Shown here: one piece after another, positions 9,218 to 17,897 of the stretch
Numbering within the stretch: the stretch's first letter is position 1
Layout of the letters: each line of letters opens with the position of its first letter
DNA from: Rhodoligotrophos defluvii
GTDB lineage: Bacteria > Pseudomonadota > Alphaproteobacteria > Rhizobiales > Im1
Reading direction: 5' to 3'
NCBI RefSeq assembly: GCF_005281615.1
Contig: NZ_SZZM01000006.1
Span: 248,001-312,000 of the forward strand
DNA: 64,000 nucleotides
Made by a program: the position numbers and the translations under genes
Notes under the pieces: model-generated
Told to the model about the DNA's origin: nothing
Databases searched by the model: none
The model's input: the letters and a program-made list of their open reading frames with translations, nothing else

Positions 9218-10084
9218 ATGATGGCTCAGGCATTTTCGATCGTTTTGCAAGCCGGCAGACTCTTGCGCGCGGGGCTGCTGGCTGCCGCGCCACTCATGGT
9301 GGCCGGCGCGACCCCCGCCGCGGCCCAGGCCGAGAAGATCACGCTCGATTTCGATGTGATCGCCCACGGCACCCGGGTCTATGACATTGGCGTCGAGTAC
9401 CGGTTGTCCCGCGAGGGCTACACCGCCGTCCTGAACGCTGAAACCACGGGGCTCGTGGGCTTCTTCATGGACGAGCAGCTGCAGATGCAGGCGAGCGGCG
9501 CGCTCACGTCTTCATCGGCACAGCCAGCCCGCTTCACCTACAGCCAAGCGGAAGGTAAGGACCGCCGGACCGCACAGCTGCGCTGGACCGCATCGCGCGT
9601 GGAGGTGGAGCGAAGCTACAGCCTCGACGAGGATCGCCGCAGGGACCTCGAAAGGGCGGTGGAGAAGACGCTGCCGGACCCCTTGAGTGGTGTACTGAAC
9701 GCCTTGCTGCCGTCGCCCGGCAAGGTCTGCGCCGGCAGCCAGCGGGTCTATGACGGCAAGGAGGTGTTCGAACTCAGCTTCTCCTATCTCGGAACGACGC
9801 AGCTTCAGGAAAAGGGCAGCGGCTATCGGGGGCCCGTTCACCAGTGCCGGGTGCAATATAAATCCATTGCCGGCCTGTCCAAGAAGCGCGCAGCGCGCAA
9901 CCGAGCCAACCCCCCGGTCTACACCGTGTGGTTCGCACCGGTGCACGCGTCGAGCCTGGGGCGCGATATCCTGGTTCCGGTGGCAGCCTCCGGTGAGATG
10001 AAGGGTCGTGCGGTGCGCATTGTTGCCCGGGAGGCCACCATAGATGGCAAACCATTGAAGAGCGAAGCACGCAAACCTGAATAG
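9218..10084 (+). CDS. DUF3108 domain-containing exported protein
   Basis: 288 residues from the ATGATG at 9218; an upstream ATG at 9119 would add an unlikely charged stretch before the signal peptide. Residues about 12-35 form a hydrophobic signal sequence ending in an Ala-rich cleavage region (ATPAAAQA). The mature protein begins with LDFDVIAHGTRVYDIGVEYRL and continues with repeated beta-strands typical of DUF3108, a periplasmic or outer-membrane associated family of unknown function common in Proteobacteria. Two Cys (KVCAGS, VHQC) could form a disulphide. It is divergent from rpmB and followed by a 597-base gene-free stretch. Confidence 0.75.
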   Translation: MMAQAFSIVLQAGRLLRAGLLAAAPLMVAGATPAAAQAEKITLDFDVIAHGTRVYDIGVEYRLSREGYTAVLNAETTGLVGFFMDEQLQMQASGALTSSSAQPARFTYSQAEGKDRRTAQLRWTASRVEVERSYSLDEDRRRDLERAVEKTLPDPLSGVLNALLPSPGKVCAGSQRVYDGKEVFELSFSYLGTTQLQEKGSGYRGPVHQCRVQYKSIAGLSKKRAARNRANPPVYTVWFAPVHASSLGRDILVPVAASGEMKGRAVRIVAREATIDGKPLKSEARKPE

Positions 10085-10681
10085 TGTGCCCTGCGCCATA
10101 TTGATACAGACGGTTAAGAACCGGATGCGCAGGACGCTTTTCGACGTTGAAATGGCGGGATTGATCGAGGCGAAGATCTTGTCTTTCAGCGGCGCGACAC
10201 CACAATATTTGCCGGGAACAAATGCCGAAAACGGCTGCATCATCGATTCGCGCACGATCCGTTCTCGTTTGTTCCGCATTGTTAACAAGCGCCATCGTCG
10301 GGCAGTCATATTGATGCAGCAGGTTGTTAACCGAGAATCGCTGCGGTTAACTCTTGACGGCTGGCGGGACTCTGGGCTAGCGCCTCCGAACGCTCGCCGG
10401 AATGCTGAGCGGAAACAGAAGAAACGGCGGAAATCCGGGCATCTCACGAGCGAACAAATGCGGAAAATACCGCAAGTCAATGATTCGGTCGATTTTTGTT
10501 CGCCTGACGTTCCAGATGTAAACGCGAGGGGCTATGGTCGGCCGTACAGGGCTGGTGAGGCTTCCTCGCCAGCAGCACAACGTTGGTCGCGCTCAGAGAG
10601 GCATCGCTTGCTCATGACCGGCACTCATCCTACCTCCCCCATGTCGCGTTGCGTCGCGTAAGCCCTCGAGCATAGCATCAC
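10085..10681. other. 597-base stretch without a convincing gene; repeated GAACAAA motifs
   Basis: Short ORFs here lack codon bias and recognisable sequence. The heptamer GAACAAA occurs at 10216 and 10452 on the + strand, each within a 16-base near-repeat differing at one position. It also occurs on the - strand at 10268-10274 and 10495-10501. Pairs form perfect inverted repeats: GGAACAAA 10215-10222 with TTTGTTCC 10268-10275, and GCGAACAAA 10450-10458 with TTTGTTCGC 10495-10503. Several GTTAA elements also occur. It probably holds the helicase promoter plus binding sites for an unidentified regulator. Confidence 0.5.
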
Positions 10682-13600
10682 ATGAAATCAATCACGGCGG
10701 TTCTCGGCCCTACCAATACCGGCAAGACTCACTTGGCGGTCGAGCGCATGCTCGGCCATGCGACCGGCATGATCGGCTTGCCGCTGCGGCTGCTGGCCCG
10801 CGAGGTCTATGACAAAGTTGCCCGCAAGGTCGGACCGGAGGCCGTGGCCCTGGTCACCGGCGAGGAGAAGATCGTACCGGTAAGCCCGCGCTTCTGGGTA
10901 TGCACGGTCGAGGCGATGCCGCCGGAGCTGGAGGTCGATTTCCTGGCCATTGATGAGGTGCAGCTCGCGGCCGACCTCGACCGCGGCCACATTTTCACCG
11001 ACCGCATTCTCCACCGGCGTGGCACACAGGAGACGATGCTGCTCGGCTCGGCGACGATGCGCCCGATGATCGAGCGGCTGCTGCCCGGCACCAATTTCAT
11101 CACCCGGCCGCGCTTTTCAAAGCTGACCTTCTCCGGCAGCAAGAAGCTGACACGCCTGCAGCCACGCACGGCAGTGGTCGCCTTCTCGGCGGAGACGGTC
11201 TACGGCATTGCCGAACTCATCCGCCGACAGCGGGGCGGTGCCGCCGTGGTGCTCGGCGCTTTGTCGCCGCGCACCCGGAATGCGCAGGTGGCTCTCTACG
11301 AATCCGGCGACGTGGACTTCCTGGTAGCCACCGACGCGATCGGCATGGGCCTCAATATGGATGTGGACCACATTGCCTTTGCCCAAGCGCGCAAATTCGA
11401 CGGCTTCAATTTCCGAGACCTGACGCCGGCCGAGCTTGCCCAGATCGCGGGGCGCGCCGGCCGGCACATGAACGATGGCACGTTCGGGGTCACGGGCGAG
11501 GTCGAGCCATTTTCGCGCGAGGTGGTCGACCGGATCGAGAACCACAATTTCGAGCCGGTGCGCACTCTGCAGTGGCGCAACAAGGAGCTGGACTTTACCT
11601 CGATCGACGCATTGCTACGCAGCCTGGCTGAGAGCCCGGCCGTTGCGGGCCTGATGCGCGCCCAGTCCGGCGCCGATCAGATGGCGCTGGAATATCTCTC
11701 GCGCGATCCGGACATAATGGACCGCGGGCGCGGGCGCGAGGCGGTGGCCAAGCTGTGGGAGGTCTGCCAGATCCCCGATTACCGCAATACCATGGGCAGC
11801 GATCACGCGAACCTTGTGGCGCGGGTCTATGGCTTCTTGTCATCGCCTGAAGAACGCATCCCATCAGACTGGTTCGCGCAGCAGTTGCGTTCAGCGGACA
11901 GTATTGAGGGCGATATCGATACACTTGCCACCCGAATCGCCCATGTGCGCACGTGGACCTTCATCGCCAACCGCAATGATTGGCTGGCGGACGCAGAAGA
12001 GTGGCGCGAGAAGACCCGCGCCATAGAGGACCGGCTGTCGGACGCGCTGCATGAGCGGCTGTCGCAGCGGTTCATCGATCGCCGCACCAGCGTGCTCATG
12101 AAACGCATGCGGGAAAAGGAGCGGCTGGCCTCCTCTGTAGAGACCGGCGGCGAAATCATGGTGGAAGGCGTGTTCGTAGGCCATATAAAAGGCTTTCACT
12201 TTGTGCCAGATACCAGCGGCGACACATCTGAAGGGCGAACCTTGCGGGCAGCTTCCATGAAAGCCGTTGCAGCTGAAATTTCCGATCGCGCCAAGCAACT
12301 CGTTGATGATCGGGTCGAACTCTTCGGGCTCACCCGGACCGGCGCGGTCACGTGGCGTGCCGCCAAGGTGGCGCAGTTGGTGGCCGGCTCTCACATCCTA
12401 AAGCCGCGGGTGGAGCTGATTGCCGATAATCAGCTCTCGGGGCCGGACCGGGAAGCGGTGCAGAAACGGCTCGAGCAGTTCGTCGAACACCGTATCGGCG
12501 AGGTGCTCAAGCCGCTGGTGCAGCTGGAAGCGGCTCAGGACTTGCAGGGCTTGGCGCGCGGTTTCGCGTTCCGGCTGGTCGAGCAGCTCGGCAATCTGAA
12601 ACGCGACGAGATCAGGGAAGAAGTCAAGCTGCTGGACCAGGAAGCGCGTGCCGGGCTGCGCCGCTATGGTGTGCGCTTCGGCGCCTTCCACGTCTTCCTG
12701 CCGCTGTTGCTCAAGCCGGTCGCCGCCGAACTCAAGGTTCTGCTATGGGGCCTTCAGGAGCAGCAGGCTGGCCGGCTGGAGATCGCTGCCCTGCCAGAGC
12801 TGCCGCCGCAGGGATTGACGTCCGTGGTGGTGGATCCGACGGCGCCCAGGGGCTTCTATCACGCTGCCGGTTTCCGTATCTGCGGCACCCGGGCCGTGCG
12901 CATCGACATGCTCGAGCGGCTTGCGGACATCATCCGCCCGCGGGTGTTCTGGAAACCGCAAGCGGAAGGTGACGTGCGGCCGGCCGGTTCGGTCGAAGGC
13001 GGCGGCTTCACGGTCGTGCCGGACATGATGTCGCTGGTGGGCTGCTCGGGTGAGGAATTTGCCGGCATCCTGCGTGCGCTTGGCTTCCGGTCGGAACGGC
13101 GCAAGCCTACGCCACAGCCGGTCAATGCGGCAGAGGAGCCGAAGCCCACCGCTGTGGCGCCTACTGCGGCGACGCCCGCTGACGCACCCTCCTCTGAGGA
13201 GGCTGAGACTGATTTGGCGCCGGGTGAGGCCGCGCCAGCGGCTTCCGAAGCGGGTAAGACACCTGGGCTACCCGATGGTCAGCAGGCAGCGATCGAGCAG
13301 GATGTCACGGCCGCCTCTGCCGAAGTGCCGGCGCTCGCGAACGTTGAGTCCGAACCTGGCGGGCAGGCGGCCGCCTCACCCGCCGCGACCGAAGCGGAGG
13401 CGGGCGCTTCACCCGCTGGCAAAGTGGATGCCGCGCGCAAGGAGCCGGTCGAGATCGAGGTCTGGTGGCCGAAGGATGCGGGACCGTTCAAGCGCCAAGG
13501 CCAGCAGGGCATGGAGCATAATCGCTCCCGGCGAGGCGGGCCACACCGGCATCGGGCGGATCGTGCTGGACCGGAGGGTGCTGGAGCGAGACCGGGCGGC

Positions 13601-13897
13601 GGCGCTGACGAGCCCAGGCGCGGCAGACAGGGCCACGACCGGCAAGGGCCGCGCGAGCAGCGGCCGGACGGTGGACGACCGAACCAGCAGCGGGCCGAGC
13701 GACAGCATCGAGGCGATCAGCACCACCAGGGGCAGCATCGGGATGGCCAGCGCACAGAGAAGGGCAAGCCGCGTGGCGATGAGCGCCCGCATCGGCAAAG
13801 GCGCGAGGAGGCAGCGCGCGCCGATTCGCCTTTCGCCGTGCTCGGTGCCCTCAAGGCCGAGCTGCTGCAGCGGCAGAACGGCAAGGGCGGTCAATGA
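10682..13897 (+). CDS. Suv3-like DExH RNA helicase with long low-complexity tail
   Basis: 1071 residues. Superfamily 2 helicase core of the Suv3 (mitochondrial degradosome) type. Motif I GPTNTGKT is at 9-16 and motif II is D91-E-V-Q. Motif III is LLGSATM. Motifs V and VI are ATDAIGMGLNMDV and QIAGRAGRHMNDG. Suv3-type middle and C-terminal regions extend to about residue 800. The last 265 residues are low complexity: an Ala/Pro/Glu-rich linker (about 806-920), then an Arg/Gly/Gln/His-rich tail likely to bind RNA, ending in a short conserved-looking SPFAVLGALKAELLQ. The gene overlaps the S4-domain gene by four bases. Its role is probably RNA unwinding in turnover or ribosome biogenesis. Confidence 0.88.
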   Translation: MKSITAVLGPTNTGKTHLAVERMLGHATGMIGLPLRLLAREVYDKVARKVGPEAVALVTGEEKIVPVSPRFWVCTVEAMPPELEVDFLAIDEVQLAADLDRGHIFTDRILHRRGTQETMLLGSATMRPMIERLLPGTNFITRPRFSKLTFSGSKKLTRLQPRTAVVAFSAETVYGIAELIRRQRGGAAVVLGALSPRTRNAQVALYESGDVDFLVATDAIGMGLNMDVDHIAFAQARKFDGFNFRDLTPAELAQIAGRAGRHMNDGTFGVTGEVEPFSREVVDRIENHNFEPVRTLQWRNKELDFTSIDALLRSLAESPAVAGLMRAQSGADQMALEYLSRDPDIMDRGRGREAVAKLWEVCQIPDYRNTMGSDHANLVARVYGFLSSPEERIPSDWFAQQLRSADSIEGDIDTLATRIAHVRTWTFIANRNDWLADAEEWREKTRAIEDRLSDALHERLSQRFIDRRTSVLMKRMREKERLASSVETGGEIMVEGVFVGHIKGFHFVPDTSGDTSEGRTLRAASMKAVAAEISDRAKQLVDDRVELFGLTRTGAVTWRAAKVAQLVAGSHILKPRVELIADNQLSGPDREAVQKRLEQFVEHRIGEVLKPLVQLEAAQDLQGLARGFAFRLVEQLGNLKRDEIREEVKLLDQEARAGLRRYGVRFGAFHVFLPLLLKPVAAELKVLLWGLQEQQAGRLEIAALPELPPQGLTSVVVDPTAPRGFYHAAGFRICGTRAVRIDMLERLADIIRPRVFWKPQAEGDVRPAGSVEGGGFTVVPDMMSLVGCSGEEFAGILRALGFRSERRKPTPQPVNAAEEPKPTAVAPTAATPADAPSSEEAETDLAPGEAAPAASEAGKTPGLPDGQQAAIEQDVTAASAEVPALANVESEPGGQAAASPAATEAEAGASPAGKVDAARKEPVEIEVWWPKDAGPFKRQGQQGMEHNRSRRGGPHRHRADRAGPEGAGARPGGGADEPRRGRQGHDRQGPREQRPDGGRPNQQRAERQHRGDQHHQGQHRDGQRTEKGKPRGDERPHRQRREEAARADSPFAVLGALKAELLQRQNGKGGQ

Positions 13898-14205
13898 CCG
13901 ATCCCGGTCAGCGGATCGACAAATGGCTCGTATACGCTCGTCTGGTGAAAACGCGCAGCCTGGCCGTCGAGCTGCTGGAGCATGGCCGGGTCCGCGTCAA
14001 CCGCGAGCGGATGAGGAAGCCGAGCCATGTTATTTCGCCTGGCGACATCCTCACTCTGTCGCTGCCCGGTCGGGTGAGAGTTCTGCGCGTCCTGCGCTGT
14101 GGCGAGCGGCGTGGGCCGGCACGGGAAGCACAAACGCTCTATCAAGAGCTCACCCTGCAGGCAGAGGACGGGATAAGCCCCCTTCCCTTCTCTAATCGCG
14201 AATAA
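13894..14205 (+). CDS. S4 domain RNA-binding protein (Hsp15-like)
   Basis: 103 residues; the ATG overlaps the helicase stop (ATGA). An S4 fold occupies residues about 6-60: RIDKWLVYARLVKTRSLAVELL, then HGRVRVNRERMRKPSHVISPGDILTL. This matches the Hsp15/HslR group, which in E. coli binds stalled 50S subunits carrying nascent chains. Translational coupling to an RNA helicase supports an RNA or ribosome role. The pair followed by fdxA and carD is an arrangement I recall from other Hyphomicrobiales. Confidence 0.88.
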   Translation: MTDPGQRIDKWLVYARLVKTRSLAVELLEHGRVRVNRERMRKPSHVISPGDILTLSLPGRVRVLRVLRCGERRGPAREAQTLYQELTLQAEDGISPLPFSNRE

Positions 14206-14356
14206 TGCGCGCGGGCGGCGATGCTGCACTTGCGTGATTGCCGCGCGGGGCACTAAAGAGGCGGCGGAAGACATTATCTCCTCGCAGGGAACACTAGCGA
14301 TTCGCAGGGGCGCGCGGGCCGCGAACCTCGGAGCTGAATGATCACCGGAGCCTAGG

Positions 14357-14695
14357 ATGACTTACGTCGTCACCGACAATTGTATCAAATGCAAATATAC
14401 GGATTGCGTGGAAGTGTGCCCCGTCGACTGCTTCTACGAAGGCGAGAATATGCTGGTGATCCACCCGGACGAGTGTATCGACTGCGGCGTATGCGAGCCG
14501 GAGTGCCCAGCTGAAGCGATCAAGCCGGACACGGAGCCCGGCCTGGAGCAGTGGCTGGAGGTGAACAGGAAGTTTGCCAGCGAGTGGCCCAATATCACGA
14601 CGAAGAAGGACCCCCCACCCGAGGCCGAGGCATTTGACGGGGTGGAAAACAAGTTCGAGAAGTACTTCTCGCCGGAACCGGGGGAGGGTGACTGA
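14357..14695 (+). CDS. fdxA: Ferredoxin FdxA (7Fe-8S type)
   Basis: 112 residues from ATG 14357 with GGAG ten bases upstream. Cysteine pattern: C9, C12, C17, C21, C25 and then C40, C43, C46, C50. The C40-x2-C43-x2-C46 plus C21 set fits a 4Fe-4S cluster, and C9/C17/C50 a 3Fe-4S cluster, as in Azotobacter-type FdI. The C-terminal extension [18 protein letters not shown] is typical of this family. It is a cytoplasmic low-potential electron carrier; partner unknown. A 150-base gap separates it from the S4 gene. Confidence 0.95.
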   Translation: MTYVVTDNCIKCKYTDCVEVCPVDCFYEGENMLVIHPDECIDCGVCEPECPAEAIKPDTEPGLEQWLEVNRKFASEWPNITTKKDPPPEAEAFDGVENKFEKYFSPEPGEGD

Positions 14696-14714
14696 ACGTC
14701 GCAGCTCTGTGCTG

Positions 14715-14817
14715 GCGTGGTTAACGATTCGCACGGCATGCGGCAAGCCGCGAATCGCAGTGCACGGCCGGAAAGCAGCCATTTTGCGTGGTTAACACGA
14801 AGCTTAGGCGTGGTTAA
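14715..14817 (+). repeat. Three perfect GCGTGGTTAA direct repeats
   Basis: The decamer GCGTGGTTAA occurs at 14715-14724, 14786-14795 and 14808-14817, all in the same orientation. The last two are exactly 22 bases apart (about two helical turns), immediately before a candidate promoter at 14837. This looks like an activator or repressor site array. The half-site resembles GTTAA elements bound by CtrA-type regulators, but the N7 spacing of a full CtrA site is absent. Confidence 0.5.
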
Positions 14818-14836
14818 AGCATTTTTTGGACAGGGC

Positions 14837-14865
14837 TTCAAATTGCCCGGCGATTATGCTATATT
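14837..14865 (+). promoter_or_regulatory. Candidate sigma70-type promoter between fdxA and carD
   Basis: TTCAAA (14837-14842), a 17-base spacer, then TATATT (14860-14865): four of six and five of six matches to the -35 and -10 consensus. It lies 20 bases after the last GCGTGGTTAA repeat and 38 bases before the terminator hairpin at 14903. The predicted transcript starts near 14872. Confidence 0.45.
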
Positions 14866-14902
14866 TTTTTACGGTTACAAAAACAACCACCCAGGAACGC
14901 AG

Positions 14903-14932
14903 CCGAGCTTTCTTAATGGCTCGGATTTTTTT
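14903..14932 (+). terminator. Strong intrinsic terminator between fdxA and carD
   Basis: CCGAGC (14903-14908) pairs with GCTCGG (14919-14924) over a 10-base loop, followed by A and seven T (14926-14932). It sits 208 bases after the fdxA stop and 202 bases before the carD start. It could end fdxA readthrough, end a roughly 60-base RNA made from the 14837 promoter, or act as an attenuator in a long carD leader. Confidence 0.75.
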
Positions 14933-15009
14933 CGCCAAAGTTGATCGAAGTTCGTGAACTCGAGCTCTGATTTGCGAAAGAGATCCGGGGAGTCTTGGTT
15001 AATTCATCT

Positions 15010-15024
15010 CTTTGCGCCGCAAAG
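15010..15024. promoter_or_regulatory. Perfect 7-bp palindrome upstream of carD
   Basis: CTTTGCG (15010-15016), one base, CGCAAAG (15018-15024), 110 bases before the carD ATG. The perfect symmetry suggests a dimeric regulator site. No regulator can be named. Confidence 0.3.
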
Positions 15025-15134
15025 GGGTGTTGCGCTGTTTACACGGCGAATGTTGGATCGGTAGGCGGCGTTTCATACGTCACCTTTGATCATTCCTGGG
15101 CCCATGATGTTCAGGGCGGCGATAGGTGGAGAGT

Positions 15135-15722
15135 ATGGCAGCACAAAAAAAGTCGGATCGCAATCTCAGGTTCAAGGCGAACGAGTTCGTGGTCTATCCG
15201 GCCCATGGCGTCGGTAAGATCGTGGACATCGAGGAACAGGAGATCGCTGGCGCGAAGCTCGAGCTTTACGTGATCGACTTCGACAAGGAGAAGATGCGGC
15301 TGCGCGTACCCACGAGCAAGGTGGATGCAGTCGGCATGCGGAAGCTGTCGGATGCGGACAAGATTGAGCAGGCGCTCAAGATTCTGAAGGGCCGTGCCCG
15401 GGTCCGCCGTACCATGTGGAGCCGCCGCGCCCAGGAATACGAAGCGAAGATCAATTCAGGCGATATCATTGCGGTGGCCGAGGTGGTGCGTGACTTGTTC
15501 CGGTCGGACCGCCAGCCGGAGCAGTCATATAGTGAGCGACAGCTCTATGAGGCCGCCCTCGACCGCATGGCACGCGAGGTGGCGGCGGTGAAGTCGCTCG
15601 ATGAGCAGGCGTCCATCAAGGAGATCGAAAACCTGCTGCTGACCAGCCCGAAGCGTGTGAAGGGCACTGAAGGCGAAAGCGAGATCGAGGTGGACGACGC
15701 CACCACTGAAGAAGCTGCCTGA
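15135..15722 (+). CDS. carD: CarD family transcriptional regulator
   Basis: 195 residues from ATG 15135, preceded by GGTGGAGAG. The N-terminal RNA-polymerase interaction domain (Tudor-like) starts at FKANEFVVYPAHGVGKIVDIEEQEI and includes YVIDFDKEKMRLRVP. The C-terminal helical DNA-binding domain contains RRTMWSRRAQEYEAKINSGD and later RQLYEAALDRMAREV. CarD proteins bind the RNAP beta subunit and stabilise open complexes, particularly at rRNA promoters. The gene has a long leader (from at least 14933) and ends in a clear terminator. Confidence 0.95.
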   Translation: MAAQKKSDRNLRFKANEFVVYPAHGVGKIVDIEEQEIAGAKLELYVIDFDKEKMRLRVPTSKVDAVGMRKLSDADKIEQALKILKGRARVRRTMWSRRAQEYEAKINSGDIIAVAEVVRDLFRSDRQPEQSYSERQLYEAALDRMAREVAAVKSLDEQASIKEIENLLLTSPKRVKGTEGESEIEVDDATTEEAA

Positions 15723-15748
15723 ACACCCGCCTCATTGAGGAACAGGAA

Positions 15749-15779
15749 GGCGCGGTCCCCATACGGCCCGCGCCTTTTT
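15749..15779 (+). terminator. Intrinsic terminator after carD
   Basis: GGCGCGG (15749-15755) pairs with CCGCGCC (15768-15774) over a 12-base loop, followed by TTTTT. It is 27 bases after the carD stop. Confidence 0.85.
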
Positions 15780-15880
15780 CGTACGTGAAGCATGCCTGCC
15801 CTTATTCAGTGGTTTTTCCGCCGGCCGATTGAGAGTATAAGGCTTCGCACCGTCCGGCGGCGGTTTCAGGGTAGTATTGC

Positions 15881-15957
<77 letters not shown>

Positions 15958-16034
15958 AACCGCGGCAACACGGCACCAGCTGGCCTGCGGTTGCGGCGAA
16001 GTCGCCAGGCTACGGTTCATCGCGGGGCAACCTC

Positions 16035-16811
16035 ATGCATCAGATCGTGGCAGAACTGCGGGTGTATAAGCCAGGCAGCCGCTTGCACCGGCACGACTAC
16101 CATCAGGTGATCCTACCTCGTCGCGGCGCAATGAGCCTGGACATCGAACACCGGGCCGGCGTGGTGAGGCAGGGCGTAGGGGCTGTGGTCGTCGCCGGCG
16201 AAACCCATGCGTTCAGCGCGGACGCTGCCGACAGCTTCGTGGTCGCCGATCTGCCGGCTCGGGATGGGGTGCTGCCGGAGGTCATGGCAGACCGATTCGT
16301 ACATTCGCCTTTCTTCGTCATTGACAGAGCAGTCCAGGGTCTCGTTGATTTTCTCGCGATCCGATTGAGCAGGGAAGCGCTGACCGGCGACCTGCTTGTC
16401 AGTTGGAGCAAGCTGTTGTTCGGCGCGCTTGCTGAACAGGCGGGCCTTGCCGCGCGCGCCGGCACGCTCGATGGCGCCGGGCGGCGGTCGCGGCTGTTTG
16501 AGCAAGCCATGGCCTATATGCGCGCAAGACTTCACCATCCTATTGGGGTGCGCGATATCTCGGCGGCATGCGGTGTGAGCGAGAGAGCGCTTCATCGGCT
16601 GTTCAAGATGCATGCGGGGCAAAGCCCGTACATGGTGCTGGCAGAGTTGCGGCTGGAGGCGGCTTGCAAGCTGCTGATGGATACAGACCTGCCAATCGCG
16701 GAGATCGCCTTGCGCAGTGGCCATTCCGATCAGAGCGCGCTGACGCGCCGGCTGCGTCTCAGCCATGGCATCACGCCCGCCGCTTTCCGCCGTTGCCTCC
16801 ACCGGCAATAG
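16035..16811 (+). CDS. AraC family transcriptional regulator
   Basis: 258 residues. The N-terminal half is a cupin-like sensor: LHRHDYHQVILPRRGAMSLD, then VVVAGETHAFSADAADSF. The C-terminal AraC/XylS DNA-binding domain (about 160-258) has two helix-turn-helix units: GVRDISAACGVSERALHRLF and PIAEIALRSGHSDQSALTRR, ending in GITPAAFRR. It is 103 bases upstream of the EamA exporter gene in the same direction, so it may control that gene; this is inference from adjacency. Confidence 0.9.
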   Translation: MHQIVAELRVYKPGSRLHRHDYHQVILPRRGAMSLDIEHRAGVVRQGVGAVVVAGETHAFSADAADSFVVADLPARDGVLPEVMADRFVHSPFFVIDRAVQGLVDFLAIRLSREALTGDLLVSWSKLLFGALAEQAGLAARAGTLDGAGRRSRLFEQAMAYMRARLHHPIGVRDISAACGVSERALHRLFKMHAGQSPYMVLAELRLEAACKLLMDTDLPIAEIALRSGHSDQSALTRRLRLSHGITPAAFRRCLHRQ

Positions 16812-16914
16812 GCAGCGCGGATTCTGCATAAGCCCAGTCCGATCCAATCAAGCCAAATAGGCTGCTCCTGGTTTAAGGGGGGCCGCATGGAACAGGCTGA
16901 CCGAGGCTGGGCAG

Positions 16915-17808
16915 ATGAACACGACGGGATCTCGCGAGCGACGCGGCACCGCCATTGGCTTAGTGGCGATCCTATTATGGTCGAGCTTGGCCCTGCTCAC
17001 TGTGAAGGCTGATGGTGTCCCCCGTTTCGAGCTGCTGGCGCTGACCTTCGGCACGGCTTTCATCGGCGGTATGGTTGTGCTTGGCCTGCAGGGACGGCAG
17101 GGCCTGCGCCAATTGAAACAGCCGCGCAAAGCGTGGCTCGCCGCATTTCTGGCAATCTTCGCCTATCACGTGCTCTATTTCTTTGCGCTAGCGAACGCAC
17201 CAGCCGCCCAAGCGAGCCTCATAGCTTTCCTGTGGCCGCTGCTGCTGGTGCTCCTCTCCGTGGCCGTGGGCGGACGACGGTTGCGCCCCACCCATTTGTT
17301 TGGCGCCGTGCTGGGACTCTCGGGCACCGCCACCCTGCTGATCGGACGAGACGCAGGGCCGATTGAGCCCGATGCTCTTGCCGGCTATATCGCAGCCCTG
17401 GCTTGTGCCTTCGTGTGGGCCGGCTATTCCGTCCATAACAGGCGCTTCGATCAGACGCCCAGCAGCATGTTGGTGGGCGTATGCGGCGTTGTGGCGGCGG
17501 CTGGGGCCCTCTGTCATTTCGCGCTGGAGCAGACGGTCGTGCCAGATGCGAGCCAATGGGCGGCGATTGTCGCGCTGGGGCTCGGGCCGGCAGGGCTTGC
17601 CTTCCTTGCCTGGGACCACGGCACCAAGCACGGCAATCTGCCCCTGCTTGGGGCCCTCTCCTATCTCGCACCGTTCGTGTCAACCTTGCTGCTGATCGCA
17701 GCGGGGCAAGCGGAGGCGAGCTTGCCGGTTCTGGTTGGCATGGGGCTGATCGTCGGCGGGGCGGCGGTAGCCACCCTGCGCCCTCCCTTGTTGCGCGAGC
17801 GCGCCTGA
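16915..17808 (+). CDS. EamA/DMT family transporter
   Basis: 297 residues with about ten hydrophobic segments arranged as two EamA repeats. The first starts at TAIGLVAILLWSSLALLTVK and contains FGTAFIGGMVVL. The second starts near LAGYIAALACAFVWAGYSVHN and ends with SLPVLVGMGLIVGGAAVATL. It resembles the aromatic amino acid exporter YddG group (short, starting with the RGT-type motif), but the substrate is not certain. The N-terminus before the first helix is short and positively charged. It lies downstream of the AraC gene, which may regulate it. Confidence 0.86.
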   Translation: MNTTGSRERRGTAIGLVAILLWSSLALLTVKADGVPRFELLALTFGTAFIGGMVVLGLQGRQGLRQLKQPRKAWLAAFLAIFAYHVLYFFALANAPAAQASLIAFLWPLLLVLLSVAVGGRRLRPTHLFGAVLGLSGTATLLIGRDAGPIEPDALAGYIAALACAFVWAGYSVHNRRFDQTPSSMLVGVCGVVAAAGALCHFALEQTVVPDASQWAAIVALGLGPAGLAFLAWDHGTKHGNLPLLGALSYLAPFVSTLLLIAAGQAEASLPVLVGMGLIVGGAAVATLRPPLLRERA

Positions 17809-17832
17809 ATCCTGCCGCAACGGGAACCTGGT

Positions 17833-17858
17833 ATTGCCCTCTGCATTGCACCGGCAAT
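17833..17858. repeat. Probable decayed copy of the dispersed hairpin repeat
   Basis: ATTGCC (17833-17838) pairs with GGCAAT (17853-17858), followed by GACGA. It shares the GGCAATGACGA end of the intact copy at 24947-24972, but the arms are shorter and the loop is longer. Called as a degenerate member only on that similarity. Confidence 0.35.
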
Positions 17859-17897
17859 GACGAGGCATCACGACATCAGCCAAGGAGGCCAGAGCCG

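Noticed and set aside
10260-10275. LexA (SOS) box upstream of the helicase
   Set aside because: GTTC-N6-GTTC has the wrong spacing for the alphaproteobacterial GTTC-N7-GTTC box, and the other copies have only one good half-site.
10086-10661. 191-codon plus-strand ORF before the helicase
   Set aside because: Amino-acid composition is irregular (basic, no hydrophobic periodicity), there is no ribosome-binding site or family resemblance, and it covers the GAACAAA repeats.
14715-14817. CtrA binding site
   Set aside because: GTTAA half-sites are present, but no TTAA-N7-TTAA pair exists; called only as a repeat array.
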